From Acidobacteriota bacterium (GTDB taxonomy: Bacteria; Acidobacteriota; Terriglobia; Acidiferrales; UBA7541), in the NCBI GenBank assembly GCA_003223215.1, contig QHYH01000104.1:1-64000 (forward strand): DNA of 64,000 nucleotides. The letters are read 5' to 3'. Positions 54,759 to 63,652 of this stretch are shown in pieces. The number at the start of each line of letters is the position of its first letter. Within the stretch, counting starts at the first letter, position 1. The notes under the pieces were generated by a model. It did no database searches. It had not been told where the DNA came from and worked only from the letters and a program-made list of their open reading frames with translations. Position numbers and translations under genes: made by a program.

Positions 54759-57570
54759 GGGCGGCTTTCCTGGCCGCGGGGAACTCCACGTGGAACGAAG
54801 TGCCCTTCCCGGGCGTCGAGCGCACGTCAATCTTTCCCGCGTGCTCCTTGATGATGCCGTAGCTGACCGACAGGCCGAGGCCGGTGCCGCGGCCGTTGGA
54901 TTTGGTGGTGAAGAAAGGATCAAAGATGCGGTTGATGTCTTCGCGGGCAATTCCCGCGCCGGTATCCGCGATTTCGATCTCGACGCTGCCATTCGGCGCG
55001 GCGGTGCGGACTTCCAGCATTCCTCCGCCGGGCATGGCATCGCGCGCGTTCAAAAAGAGATTCAAGAAAACCTGCTGCAGCTTGTTGGCGGAGCCATGCA
55101 CGGGGGGCAGGGCCACGCCGAGTTCTTTCACCACCTGAATCTGCGCGGTTTTCAGTGGATGGGCAACCAGCGAAAGAGTCTCTTCGACGACGCGGTTTAC
55201 GTCCACGCTCGCGGCTTCGCCGGCTCCGGTGCGCGAGAAGTTCAAGAGATTATTGACAATTTCGCTCGCGCGAAACGTCTGCTTGACGATCTTTTCGATG
55301 ATCGACTGGCGAGGATCGCCTTCGGGCATCTGCTTTGCCAGCATCTGAATGTAATTCGAGATGACCGCAAGGGGTGTATTCACTTCATGGGCCACGCCGG
55401 CGGCGAGCAGCCCGAGAGAGGTGAGCTTTTCCGTCTGGGTCATCTGCTCTTCCATGCGCTCGCGCTGCGTCACGTCGTCGAAAAGCAAGAGGCGTCCGAT
55501 ACACTCGTTCGACTTGCTGACCAGCGGCGTAATGGAAACGTTCAAGATCAAAAATTTTCCCTGATGATGGAGCCGCTGTTTATAGATGCCGGTGATGTGC
55601 TCCTGATCGCGACGCGCGGCGATTTCCTCGGTCAATGCTTCCGGCAGCAGCGAGTTGAGCCTGCGGCCTACGGCATCGCGGCGCAGGACTCCGAACAATT
55701 GCTCCATTCGCGTGTTCCAGGATTCCACAATGCCGTCCAAATCCACGGCCAGCACGCCCACATTGAGGGACTCCACGATGTTTTCGCTGAAGTCCTTGAG
55801 GCGCACGATCTCCAGAGCTTTTTGCTCGAGCGAGGAATAGAGTTGTGCGTTGTCGAGAGCGACGGCAACGTAACCGGCGATGGTTTCTACCAGCTCGACG
55901 TCGTCGCTTGAGAGGAAGTCGCCGTCGACGGTTTTGCCGAGGCCGAGGACGGCGACGGTGTGCTCGCGGATGCGGCAGGGAATGAAATAATTCAGGTCCA
56001 ATTGCTCGAGCGTCCGGCGCACCGAGTCGCTGACGTCTTTCGCCCCGCGGGGCGACTCAAAAAAGAGCGCCCCGCGGGCGAATTCGGGCCGAGCCGGGTC
56101 GAGGAAGCTAAGGTCCATGGATTCCGAGAGCCGCACGCCCAGGGAGCGAGCGAGGCGCATCTTGCCAGGCTCGTCGGGATCGTCCACAAAAACCGCCAGG
56201 CGGTCGACCAGCAGGGTTTGCGAAATGCGGTCCATCACCGAACCGAGCATGGGGTCCAGCCGCACTTCATTCGTCAACGTGCGGCCAAATTCGATCAAGG
56301 TGCGGCGATAGTCGAGCCGGTCGCGATAGAAAAAGCGATCCAGGCGCGCCTGAATCCATTCGCGGAGAGGCTGGAAGAGAAATGCCGCGATGACGATGGC
56401 GATCATCCCGCCTACCGGCCCGGTAGCGGGGGCGTGGAAGAGATAGGTACACAGGGCCACCAGCGAAAAGTACACCGTGGCCACTGCCGCCGTAGCCGCC
56501 GTGTAGGCCAGGCCGCGCTTGAAGATGATATCCACATCCATCAAGCGGTAACGGATGATGGCGTAGGCAAAGCACAAGGGGATGAGCACGAGGCTCGTGA
56601 CGGTCAGCTTCATCCACGTGGGTGGCGAGAGATCGACTACCCGCGGAAGAATGTAAAGCAGAGAGACGGGCAAAGCTCCGAGGAGCGTTCCCCCGGTCAG
56701 CCACTTCAACTGCTGCCTGAGAACGCCAGACGGCGCTTCGCGATAATTCCGGTAAAAGACCATGCCTGCGGCGATGAAGTAGGCTGCAAGATAGCCGAAC
56801 TCGAGTTTATCCAGCAGGATGTAGGATCCGAGCCAGGGCACGAATCCCAGTGCATTCACTGCCGTGCTCAAGTGGACAACGAGCAGAGCTGCGGGCAAGA
56901 GATAAACCGCCGCAAGCTTTCCCGTCGTGCGCATCCGCGACTCGGTCCGCCCGGGAAAAACCAACGCGAAATGAAGGAGCAAAGCGGGGACCAGCAGGCG
57001 CGCCGCGATTTCCGACCAATAGATTTCCCAATCGAAAGTGTCCAGCTTCCCGCTGAAATGGAACGACCATAGGATGAACGAAGCCAGGCAGAAGATATAG
57101 AAGTGCACCGCGCGCGGAGCGTTCCACCGGCGAATGAAGATGAACAGGCCGATGAACAGGTACAGCAAGCCAACGGCGCGAAGATAATTCTCCGTTGCCA
57201 GGGGCTTTTCCGCGGGAGCGGTCACGAGCGGCGTTTCGAATTCCTGTCCGTTGCGTGAGAGCTTATAGTGAACCAGGGTCCAGAGACCGGCGCGCTCGAG
57301 CCACCGGGCGACTTCGGCCGCGCGGGAGATCGGGGCGCCGTTGAAGGTAACTAGGATGTCTCCGGAGTGGATCGCGGTGTGACTGGCGGGGGAATTGGGC
57401 GCGACGTGGCGGGCCTGGACACCCTGCTCGGTATCGATCCAGGTGACCCCGTCATAGGTTTGGTCGTAGCGGTTCCGCTGGTCAAAATTCAACAGGGCAA
57501 AAATTACCGCTGCCAGCGTCGCTAGCGCCAACACCACCGCCCCGAGACTGACTCGCAAGTTCTGCTTCAT
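54751..57570 (-). CDS. multi-sensor histidine kinase with PDZ, membrane, GAF and PAS domains
   Basis: 939-residue inner-membrane sensor. After one N-terminal helix comes a PDZ-like domain at about 38-110 (GVQARHVAPNSPASHTAIHS, GDILVTFNGAPISRAAEVAR), then a block of about eight membrane helices, a GAF-like domain around 400-560, a PAS-like domain around 590-690 (VGVLAVDLDGIVESWNTRME, RRLNSLLPEAL), HisKA with AAGVAHEVNTPLAVISNYI, and the ATPase domain (NLFLNARDAMPGGG, DTGAGIA, GRGTGLGLSVSYGI). The ATG at 57570 is chosen over a TTG two codons earlier. Operon with the NtrC-type regulator. The PDZ domain suggests sensing of protein C-termini or envelope misfolding (inference). Confidence 0.88.
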   Translation of the reverse strand: MKQNLRVSLGAVVLALATLAAVIFALLNFDQRNRYDQTYDGVTWIDTEQGVQARHVAPNSPASHTAIHSGDILVTFNGAPISRAAEVARWLERAGLWTLVHYKLSRNGQEFETPLVTAPAEKPLATENYLRAVGLLYLFIGLFIFIRRWNAPRAVHFYIFCLASFILWSFHFSGKLDTFDWEIYWSEIAARLLVPALLLHFALVFPGRTESRMRTTGKLAAVYLLPAALLVVHLSTAVNALGFVPWLGSYILLDKLEFGYLAAYFIAAGMVFYRNYREAPSGVLRQQLKWLTGGTLLGALPVSLLYILPRVVDLSPPTWMKLTVTSLVLIPLCFAYAIIRYRLMDVDIIFKRGLAYTAATAAVATVYFSLVALCTYLFHAPATGPVGGMIAIVIAAFLFQPLREWIQARLDRFFYRDRLDYRRTLIEFGRTLTNEVRLDPMLGSVMDRISQTLLVDRLAVFVDDPDEPGKMRLARSLGVRLSESMDLSFLDPARPEFARGALFFESPRGAKDVSDSVRRTLEQLDLNYFIPCRIREHTVAVLGLGKTVDGDFLSSDDVELVETIAGYVAVALDNAQLYSSLEQKALEIVRLKDFSENIVESLNVGVLAVDLDGIVESWNTRMEQLFGVLRRDAVGRRLNSLLPEALTEEIAARRDQEHITGIYKQRLHHQGKFLILNVSITPLVSKSNECIGRLLLFDDVTQRERMEEQMTQTEKLTSLGLLAAGVAHEVNTPLAVISNYIQMLAKQMPEGDPRQSIIEKIVKQTFRASEIVNNLLNFSRTGAGEAASVDVNRVVEETLSLVAHPLKTAQIQVVKELGVALPPVHGSANKLQQVFLNLFLNARDAMPGGGMLEVRTAAPNGSVEIEIADTGAGIAREDINRIFDPFFTTKSNGRGTGLGLSVSYGIIKEHAGKIDVRSTPGKGTSFHVEFPAARKAAHV

Positions 57571-57747
57571 GAACAAAACCGACCCGTGATGCGAAAGTCT
57601 AGAAGCAAGCCAATGTCCACTGTTTAGTAGATCGGCTCACAGCTAACTCTAGCGTCATCAACAGCCTGCAGCCGCGGTGGGCGGGACAACCCCGGTCGAT
57701 CCAGTTTCTGGGAGGGCAGCTACAGCTTTTGAGAACCTCCGGACAGT

Positions 57748-59490
57748 CTAGAACTGCACGCTCAAGCCACCCCTGAAAGTCCGGAAGGAAGGGACGAGAA
57801 CCACGTGGCCATCCCGGCTACTGATTGGAACATAGCCCTGTGCCAGTAAATTGTCGCAGTCCGCAATCGCCTCCCATCTTCCCAAAGCCCATTTCGGCAG
57901 CGGCTGGCGTACCATCAAGTGGAGGTAGGGATCCATCTGATAAAGAGACTCGCCATAAGCATCGAGGCGGGAAACGGCAGGGCCGCTCGTCCACTTGTAG
58001 CCGGCGTTAAGCTTCGTGCCAAAACGAGGCAGTTTGGCAGAGACGCCTGCGCCGAGCGCATGCCGCGGAACCGACTGCAGCAGGTCACGCAACACGCTGT
58101 ACGGGTCATTCCCCGGGGCAAGCGCGTTCGACACAGAATAAAGCGCCGTAAATTCGGTGTCGCCTTCCAGTTTCTTTCGAAACGCCACACGGGCGCCCCA
58201 ATTGCTCGAGGCGCCACCGTCATAGGCAAATCCGTTCGAGAAGTAATCCTGGAGGTAATCGGCAGCCGGCAAAGTCTGTCCACCGAGGCCGTAAACGGCT
58301 GTGTGTCGGTTGTCCTCGTGGAAACCGGCAAACTGAAGAACGCCGTGCGCGCCGATTTTTCGATTTGCAGCGATTTCCTCATGCAATCCGCTCTGCAGAA
58401 CCGGCCGGCCGTCGCGCATAAGCAATGCCGGGAAGGCGTCCAGCTGGTTAAGAGCCGTGGTCAGCATGGCCCCGGGCTGCGTTTCTGTGGCTTCGAGCGC
58501 TTGCGGGCTGGTGGGCATCGAAGCAAGAACCAGCTCGGTCGACCAACCCTGGGTTACGCGGTAACTGAGTTGAGCGCGGGGACGCACGGCCGATGCCGAG
58601 GCTCCCAGTCCCACCAGAACATATTCGCCGCCGTAGTGCAGGAGGAGACGATCCCCCAACGATAGGGTGCCGCCCTGATCCAAACGTGCGCCGCGGAAGC
58701 TCGGACCATCAGGCCCGATCTTGGCTTCGCGAAGCACGAGCGCCGTGTGCGGCCCCGCACCGAGAGTTCCCGAAGGCAACCACACCGTGGCAATGCCGCC
58801 ACCGGGCGCATCTTCGTCATAACTCATTTGCCCGGCGAAAAGCAGGCTGCCTGCGCCTCCAAGCTGTTGATCATAAGCGACCGCGGTCGCAGGCCGAGGC
58901 GCAATACCGGAAGGCGATGCGGCCCGACGCGCTCCGTCGGTGAACTCCATGCGAACACGCGGCACACCAAGGCTGCGATTGTCTGCATGCAGCGCCGTCG
59001 AATCCGACTGGTCCACCCATTCCAAAACCGGGCGCACGGACGCCGCCGAGCGCAGCACCCATTTCCAATCATCCGGAGTACTCGAGGCGCTCGAGGGCGT
59101 GCGACGCAGTTGCTCGAGGGTCGCGTACATGGATTCCAGTTCTACGCGAACCACGGTCGTCAGATTGGCGCTGATGCGAACGTGCTTTTCGAGGGTAGGA
59201 AGAAAACCGGCAAGGGTCACGCGCAAGGTGTAGAGACCGGGGAGCAGCTTGTTCCCTTGGAAAATGCCTTGCGTGTTCGTCAGCAAGCTCGGCAGCCGAG
59301 CAATGCCTGCAAATTCGGGAACAAGCTCAATGCTCGCGCCCATCTGCGGCGTGCCCGCAGTGTCACGCACCACCCCCGCAAGCTTGCCGAGCACAGGCTT
59401 GGCTTGCGCGGCCGCCGGTTTGATAGCAAAGGAAGAAACCGCAGCCGCCAGGACCAGGGCCCCCAGGATTCGGAGTTGCCCCTGTTTCAC
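57748..59490 (-). CDS. outer-membrane-type protein with carboxypeptidase-regulatory domain
   Basis: 580 residues: signal peptide (about 1-28), a carboxypeptidase-regulatory-like domain at about 35-115 (LAGVVRDTAGTPQMGASIEL, LLPGLYTLRVTLAGFLPTLE), then a long beta-rich part with alternating residues (LLLHYGGEYVLVGLGASASA, AQLSYRVTQGWSTELVLASM) that ends in Phe (FRGGLSVQF), as barrels do. A TonB plug is not evident, so it resembles a shortened Oar-like receptor or a surface barrel. Starts 5 bases after the GWxTD gene, hence the same transcript. Confidence 0.72.
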   Translation of the reverse strand: MKQGQLRILGALVLAAAVSSFAIKPAAAQAKPVLGKLAGVVRDTAGTPQMGASIELVPEFAGIARLPSLLTNTQGIFQGNKLLPGLYTLRVTLAGFLPTLEKHVRISANLTTVVRVELESMYATLEQLRRTPSSASSTPDDWKWVLRSAASVRPVLEWVDQSDSTALHADNRSLGVPRVRMEFTDGARRAASPSGIAPRPATAVAYDQQLGGAGSLLFAGQMSYDEDAPGGGIATVWLPSGTLGAGPHTALVLREAKIGPDGPSFRGARLDQGGTLSLGDRLLLHYGGEYVLVGLGASASAVRPRAQLSYRVTQGWSTELVLASMPTSPQALEATETQPGAMLTTALNQLDAFPALLMRDGRPVLQSGLHEEIAANRKIGAHGVLQFAGFHEDNRHTAVYGLGGQTLPAADYLQDYFSNGFAYDGGASSNWGARVAFRKKLEGDTEFTALYSVSNALAPGNDPYSVLRDLLQSVPRHALGAGVSAKLPRFGTKLNAGYKWTSGPAVSRLDAYGESLYQMDPYLHLMVRQPLPKWALGRWEAIADCDNLLAQGYVPISSRDGHVVLVPSFRTFRGGLSVQF

Positions 59491-59495
59491 GTTCT

Positions 59496-61199
59496 TTACC
59501 TCCCCGGTGCAGTGCTCGCCGTGGTCTTGGCTTCCGGCGCCGCCTTCACCGTGAAATCCGCCGTCCGCGAAATGGTTTGATTCGAATGCGTGTCCGTGGC
59601 GTCCACTTCCAGAGTGTATTTGCCCGGCGCGAGCGTCGCGAGCGGCAGGAACCGCTCGATGGTGACCTGCTCGCCGGTTTGCTTCATGTCCGCCGAGCTT
59701 TCCTTGAACTGCATTCCTGGTACGGGTTCGTTGCCCCGCTTGACCGTGAATGCAAAATTCGCGTTGGACTTGTGCGTCGAGTCGTCGGGCTTCAGGTTAT
59801 AAACCTGCATGTAGATGCCAAGCCGTTGATCGCTGGTGAAATCGCCCTCGAGCCGCGGCCGGACTTTGGAGGAGCCCAGCACAAACTGGCCGGTTCCGAT
59901 TTCCTTGGCGGGAACATGCTCGATCTGGTCGGCAAGAATCAGCGAGCTGGCCGCGAGCTTGTCGTCTTCATAGCGGGGCACGGCAAGACGGGCATTCACG
60001 ACGCCAATGTTTCCGCTCTGCACATCCTTGATCACCAAGTCCAAGCGATACAGACCAGGACGCAAAGGCACGGCGTTCTGGTAAATCGATTGCATTTTCA
60101 TGGACTGCTGAAAGAGGGAATCGGGAAAGTCTTTCGTGAGGGGTGTCTCGAAAGTGGTCACGATGCGGCCCGTCAGCGTGCTTACGCGCGCGAAGATATT
60201 CATGGTCGCGGTGTGAATTCCGTCTTTTGCCTGGAAAGCGAGCTGGCCATTGGGAATCTGAACGGTTATCGGGACGAGAACGGTGTCGTCGGTCACCCTC
60301 AGGAAGTCGGTGCGGTAGAGGAAGTGCAATTGGTCGCGGACAATGCGCGAGGTTACGATAGCTTCGAGATCTTTGAACTTTACTTCGGGAGGCTTCTGGA
60401 CCTTGGCGTAAAGCTCGAGGCGGTTGAATTCATCCATGCTTGCAGGTGTTCCGCCCAAGGAAGTCGGCAGGTTCGTGCCGTCGGAGCGGGTGAAGCGGTC
60501 AGCCTTGGTGGACATGCCCATGGATTCCATCAGGCTCAGCCCGGCGCCCGGGACGTGCAAGAGCGCATCTTTTTCCGAGGGATCCATGGTCATGTGATAT
60601 TCCCCGGACCCGCTCGGGTCTACGAATTCCAGAATGATGTTTTCTCCGATGCCTTCAAGATAGCGCCAGCGCCAGGTCTCCCAGGGATAGGTGGAGGTCG
60701 AGCCGCCGCCCTCTTCCATGGGCCGGTCGTAGGTGCCGCCGGTCGGATGCGACTCAACCTCGTCCGCCGGGCCCCACATGATGTACATGCGGCCGCGGTC
60801 GGTTTTCCAGCCCGGGATCCCCGAAGCATAATGTTCGTTGGCGTAGGCAATGCGGCGGTAGTGCTCTTCCTTGAAATCGTTGTCGGGGAGATCGGGATTG
60901 CTGCTTCGGCGGAGCCAGAACTGCTCGATAAATTGCTCGCGCTCCTCGTTGGTTTGCAGCTGGAGAAAGGCGTTGCGCTCGTCCGGAGTGATGATATAGA
61001 CCACGTCCTCCTGGAGCCACTGCTTGTAGGCGTTATCGAGCTCCTTCAGTGTCTGCTTCATCTTCCGCTTGGTGGTTTTATCGATTTTTTTGGCGGTTGG
61101 CGCGTCGCCGGAATCCTGTGCATCTTGGGCAAGAGCTACAGGCAACCCGATGGCGAGTGAAAAAGCCAATGCAACTGCCCTCCGCGTTAACCCTGACAT
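59496..61199 (-). CDS. GWxTD-domain exported protein
   Basis: 567 residues with a signal peptide (about 1-24). The N-terminal half carries the GWxTD signature (PGWKTDRGRMYIMWGPADEV) preceded by WLQEDVVYIITPDERNAFLQ and QFWLRRSSNPDLPDNDFKEE, all typical of the family found in Acidobacteria and Bacteroidetes. The C-terminal half looks like beta-sandwich domains (LRPGLYRLDLVIKDVQSG, LATLAPGKYTLEVDATDTHS). Function unknown; often next to envelope and regulatory genes, as here. First gene of an operon with the barrel-type protein. Confidence 0.85.
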   Translation of the reverse strand: MSGLTRRAVALAFSLAIGLPVALAQDAQDSGDAPTAKKIDKTTKRKMKQTLKELDNAYKQWLQEDVVYIITPDERNAFLQLQTNEEREQFIEQFWLRRSSNPDLPDNDFKEEHYRRIAYANEHYASGIPGWKTDRGRMYIMWGPADEVESHPTGGTYDRPMEEGGGSTSTYPWETWRWRYLEGIGENIILEFVDPSGSGEYHMTMDPSEKDALLHVPGAGLSLMESMGMSTKADRFTRSDGTNLPTSLGGTPASMDEFNRLELYAKVQKPPEVKFKDLEAIVTSRIVRDQLHFLYRTDFLRVTDDTVLVPITVQIPNGQLAFQAKDGIHTATMNIFARVSTLTGRIVTTFETPLTKDFPDSLFQQSMKMQSIYQNAVPLRPGLYRLDLVIKDVQSGNIGVVNARLAVPRYEDDKLAASSLILADQIEHVPAKEIGTGQFVLGSSKVRPRLEGDFTSDQRLGIYMQVYNLKPDDSTHKSNANFAFTVKRGNEPVPGMQFKESSADMKQTGEQVTIERFLPLATLAPGKYTLEVDATDTHSNQTISRTADFTVKAAPEAKTTASTAPGR

Positions 61200-61264
61200 G
61201 GAGACACCTCAAGCTCTAAGCGTTCGGATTTTACTCCCCAGAGAGTTCTCCGTCAACCGGCCTA

Positions 61265-61293
61265 ATCCCCTGCATCCCCTGCAATCCCCTGCA
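61265..61293. repeat. short tandem repeat
   Basis: Three copies of ATCCCCTGC(A) in a row in the 250-base gap upstream of the GWxTD gene. Length 29 bases; no promoter identified with it. Confidence 0.5.
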
Positions 61294-61448
61294 TTTTCTG
61301 GCACTTGACCCCGCACGGCGTTAGAGCACGCGGGATGAAGTTTGGTTGCTTGACAGTTTTTGACCTGAACCGCAGTGCAGGGAATGCGTCTCGGCCGAAG
61401 CGAGGTTAACCCGGGCGAAAGCATCGAGGGCGGAAAAGCTCGAGAGAG

Positions 61449-61736
61449 TTACTGAACGCGCTGAGGCTGGCCGTCGGATCCGACGAGCGCGTCGAAGATG
61501 GCGAGCACGTGGCGCCGGTAATCCACCATGCGCTCAAAAACGTCCTTCAATTGCGGATCGCGCTCGGCTTCGCGGTGCCATTTGGCGAGGACGGCGCTCG
61601 GCACCTCGATATCGCGCCGCAGCTGGTCGGCTGAATGGCCGCGCAAGAACAAGCCGTAGAAAAAGGCGGCCTCGCGCTGCGGATACTCGAGATCCTGCAG
61701 CGTATCGACGGGAACGAATTGCGGCAGCGTGGCCAT
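61449..61736 (-). CDS. small conserved cytoplasmic protein of unknown function
   Basis: 95 residues, no signal or membrane segment, mostly helical: QFVPVDTLQDLEYPQREAAF, LFLRGHSADQLRRDIEVPSA, KWHREAERDPQLKDVFERMV, YRRHVLAIFDALVG. The HSADQLRRDIEVPSAVLAKW part resembles a helix-turn-helix of the sigma-70 region-4 or transposase type, so DNA binding is possible. I have met similar small proteins in acidobacterial genomes without a function. Confidence 0.6.
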   Translation of the reverse strand: MATLPQFVPVDTLQDLEYPQREAAFFYGLFLRGHSADQLRRDIEVPSAVLAKWHREAERDPQLKDVFERMVDYRRHVLAIFDALVGSDGQPQRVQ

Positions 61737-61897
61737 AAAGAAAAATGCAGTTTACCCAAAAGTGCTTCCGCGTCAAGTAGGACTTACGTTCTCGTGACGC
61801 GTTCAAGCTAACCCTCCCATTTCTGCGACCTTTGCCGGCCGGCAGCGCTAACCGGGCAGGCTCGATTCGCCATTGCGGGGGTGGCTTTGAAAACATT

Positions 61898-62599
61898 ATG
61901 ATGAAGCAAGGCATGGTGAAGTTGCACAATTCGCGGAAAGGCTCCCTCGCGGGCGGTATGGCCCGCCGGTTCCTGCGGCTTGGCGCGCTTCGCGGATGGC
62001 GCTCGATCGAGATTGATCCGGAGGAGTTCCGGCGGCAGCTTGCGAAAAGACACGGCTTGTGGGTCCCGAGCTTCGAGCGGATGAAGGATGTCCCGCTCGA
62101 GCATTTGGACGCCATCGCGGAAGCGCTAATCCGCGATGCCGAGCGGCTCGCGCTCGTCGAAGGCGCGGGACTCGGGCTTGGCGGCATGATCACGTTGCTT
62201 CCTGACGCGAGCTTCCTCACGATCATTACCTTGCGCCTCATTCAGCGGCTCGCGTTGCTCTACGGATTCGAAGCGCGCGATGGCGACCAGCGGATAGAGA
62301 TGTGGAAAGCGGCTGCGGCGGCCTCGGGAATTGATTACGGCAAAGATTTGGCGGGAAAGCAAGTGTGCGAAAAAGTCGCGCCGCGCGTGGCACGCCTGTT
62401 GGCAGCGAAGCTCGGAACCGAGACTGCGGAAAAGTGGGTGGGGCGAATGGTTCCCTTGGCCAGTTCGGTCATCGGCGGGGCGCTGAATTTTTCGTTTGTG
62501 CGCGGCTGGGGCCGGCGCGTGCAACGGCATTTGCGCGGGAGGCATCTCGAAGCAAGAGCGTCACGAACGCCGCCATCGCCGGCGTATACGGCCGCGTAG
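61898..62599 (+). CDS. EcsC-family protein
   Basis: About 233 residues with EcsC-family features: LLPDASFLTIITLRLIQRLA and LALLYGFEARDGDQRIEMWK, a Gly-rich GAGLGLGGMITLLPD hydrophobic segment, and MVPLASSVIGGALNFSFVRG near the end. EcsC-like proteins are membrane-associated and of uncertain biochemical role, linked to secretion in Bacillus. Start uncertain: 61898 and 61901 are adjacent ATGs with a weak ribosome site, 61913 is a third option. Alone on this strand, 62 bases before the PCYCxC-motif gene. Confidence 0.72.
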   Translation: MMKQGMVKLHNSRKGSLAGGMARRFLRLGALRGWRSIEIDPEEFRRQLAKRHGLWVPSFERMKDVPLEHLDAIAEALIRDAERLALVEGAGLGLGGMITLLPDASFLTIITLRLIQRLALLYGFEARDGDQRIEMWKAAAAASGIDYGKDLAGKQVCEKVAPRVARLLAAKLGTETAEKWVGRMVPLASSVIGGALNFSFVRGWGRRVQRHLRGRHLEARASRTPPSPAYTAA

Positions 62600-62661
62600 G
62601 TTCGTGCCTTTGCCAGGGTTTGCCGTCTCGGGCGGGGGCTAAAATCGCTACGGAGGTGAGT

Positions 62662-63144
62662 ATGCATGGAATTGCCAGAGTCGCAAGTGCCGCGGTTCTG
62701 TTTGCTTCGGCGCTTGCGTTCACTTTCGTTCCGCTCGCGGCAACTTCCCAACCGCCTCAGGAAGCAAACCCAGAACCCAGCGAGGCTATCCCTGCCTACC
62801 ATGCGCAGGCTCCCCAAGGCGAGCTGCCGGAAACCGTGAATCCGGAGCGTTTTTCGAATCTCGTGGTGCAAAACGCCTACGCCGTTGCCGCGAAGATCAA
62901 GAAAACGCTTTACCAGGAGCCCTGCTATTGCCACTGCGACCGGAGCAAAGGCCACAAGAGCTTGCTCGATTGTTTCTCGAGCGAACACGGCTCGGGCTGC
63001 GGCACCTGCATCTATGAGGACTTCTACAGCTACGAGCAGATGCATAAAGGCAAAACCGCGGCTCAGATTCGCCAAGGAATCATCAAGGGCGAATGGAAGT
63101 CGGTCGATGCAACGAAATACACGCAACCCCTAACGGTGAAGTGA
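62662..63144 (+). CDS. exported PCYCxC-motif protein
   Basis: 160 residues with a Sec signal (about 1-28), a Pro/Glu-rich linker, and the cysteine cluster PCYCHCDRSKGHKSLLDCFS followed by GSGCGTCIYE, giving six cysteines in about 35 residues. This matches the PCYCGC-motif family of exported proteins of unknown function and suggests metal (copper, zinc) or heme binding or a disulfide knot. The start is fixed by GGAGGTGAG five bases before the ATG. The terminal part (GKTAAQIRQGIIKGEW) is helical and also typical of the family. Confidence 0.78.
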   Translation: MHGIARVASAAVLFASALAFTFVPLAATSQPPQEANPEPSEAIPAYHAQAPQGELPETVNPERFSNLVVQNAYAVAAKIKKTLYQEPCYCHCDRSKGHKSLLDCFSSEHGSGCGTCIYEDFYSYEQMHKGKTAAQIRQGIIKGEWKSVDATKYTQPLTVK

Positions 63145-63228
63145 GCAAAATAGTGCCGCCAGAACGTTCTTGTCACTCGCAAGGGCGATTCGTAAACTAG
63201 ATTATCCCAGCCCACAACAGGAGGAAGG

Positions 63229-63633
63229 ATGCATTCTCGCCTCAAAAGGGCTCTGTTTGTGCTGGGGATCGCCGCCCTGTTCGTAGCGGCAGAGACTCCG
63301 GCGCGGGCGCAGGACCAGCCGCACGTCGTTTCTCTCGGCGAACTCGGCAAAGACGCGGCGCGGCAGGCCCAGACCCGGCAAGCGAATGAACAAGCTCTAC
63401 GAACATTGCTTTCTTCCGAGCAGGGTGAAAAAGCGCTCAAATCCTCGAAGCTCGATTACCAGAAGGTGGACAAGGCCATTGGCCAATTGAGCGACGAAGA
63501 CCTCGCCAAGCTCGGAGAGCGTTCCCGGCGGGCGCAAGCCGATTTTGCCGCTGGACGCATGTCCGACCGCGATTTGCTTTGGATTATTGTGATCGCGCTC
63601 GGCATCATCATCCTGGCGCTGGCGTTGCACTAA
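63229..63633 (+). CDS. PA2779-like small exported/membrane protein
   Basis: 134 residues: signal peptide (about 1-27), a helical middle (KVDKAIGQLSDEDLAKLGER) and a C-terminal membrane helix (LLWIIVIALGIIILALAL). The combination of a LSDEDL-type helix and a terminal anchor resembles the PA2779 family. The next gene encodes a C39-like peptidase of the PA2778 type, the same gene pair as in Pseudomonas, which strengthens the call. AGGAGGAAGG precedes the ATG. Role unknown; possibly a membrane partner or substrate of the peptidase. Confidence 0.7.
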   Translation: MHSRLKRALFVLGIAALFVAAETPARAQDQPHVVSLGELGKDAARQAQTRQANEQALRTLLSSEQGEKALKSSKLDYQKVDKAIGQLSDEDLAKLGERSRRAQADFAAGRMSDRDLLWIIVIALGIIILALALH

Positions 63634-63652
63634 TTCCCGGCCATCGGAGTTC

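Noticed and set aside
54742-57072. Plus-strand frames of 389 and 370 codons opposite the histidine kinase
   Set aside because: Same reason: shadows of a gene with clear domains on the other strand.
59577-61160. Long plus-strand frame (527 codons) opposite the GWxTD gene
   Set aside because: Antisense of a well-supported gene; translation lacks any family signature and reflects high GC at third positions.
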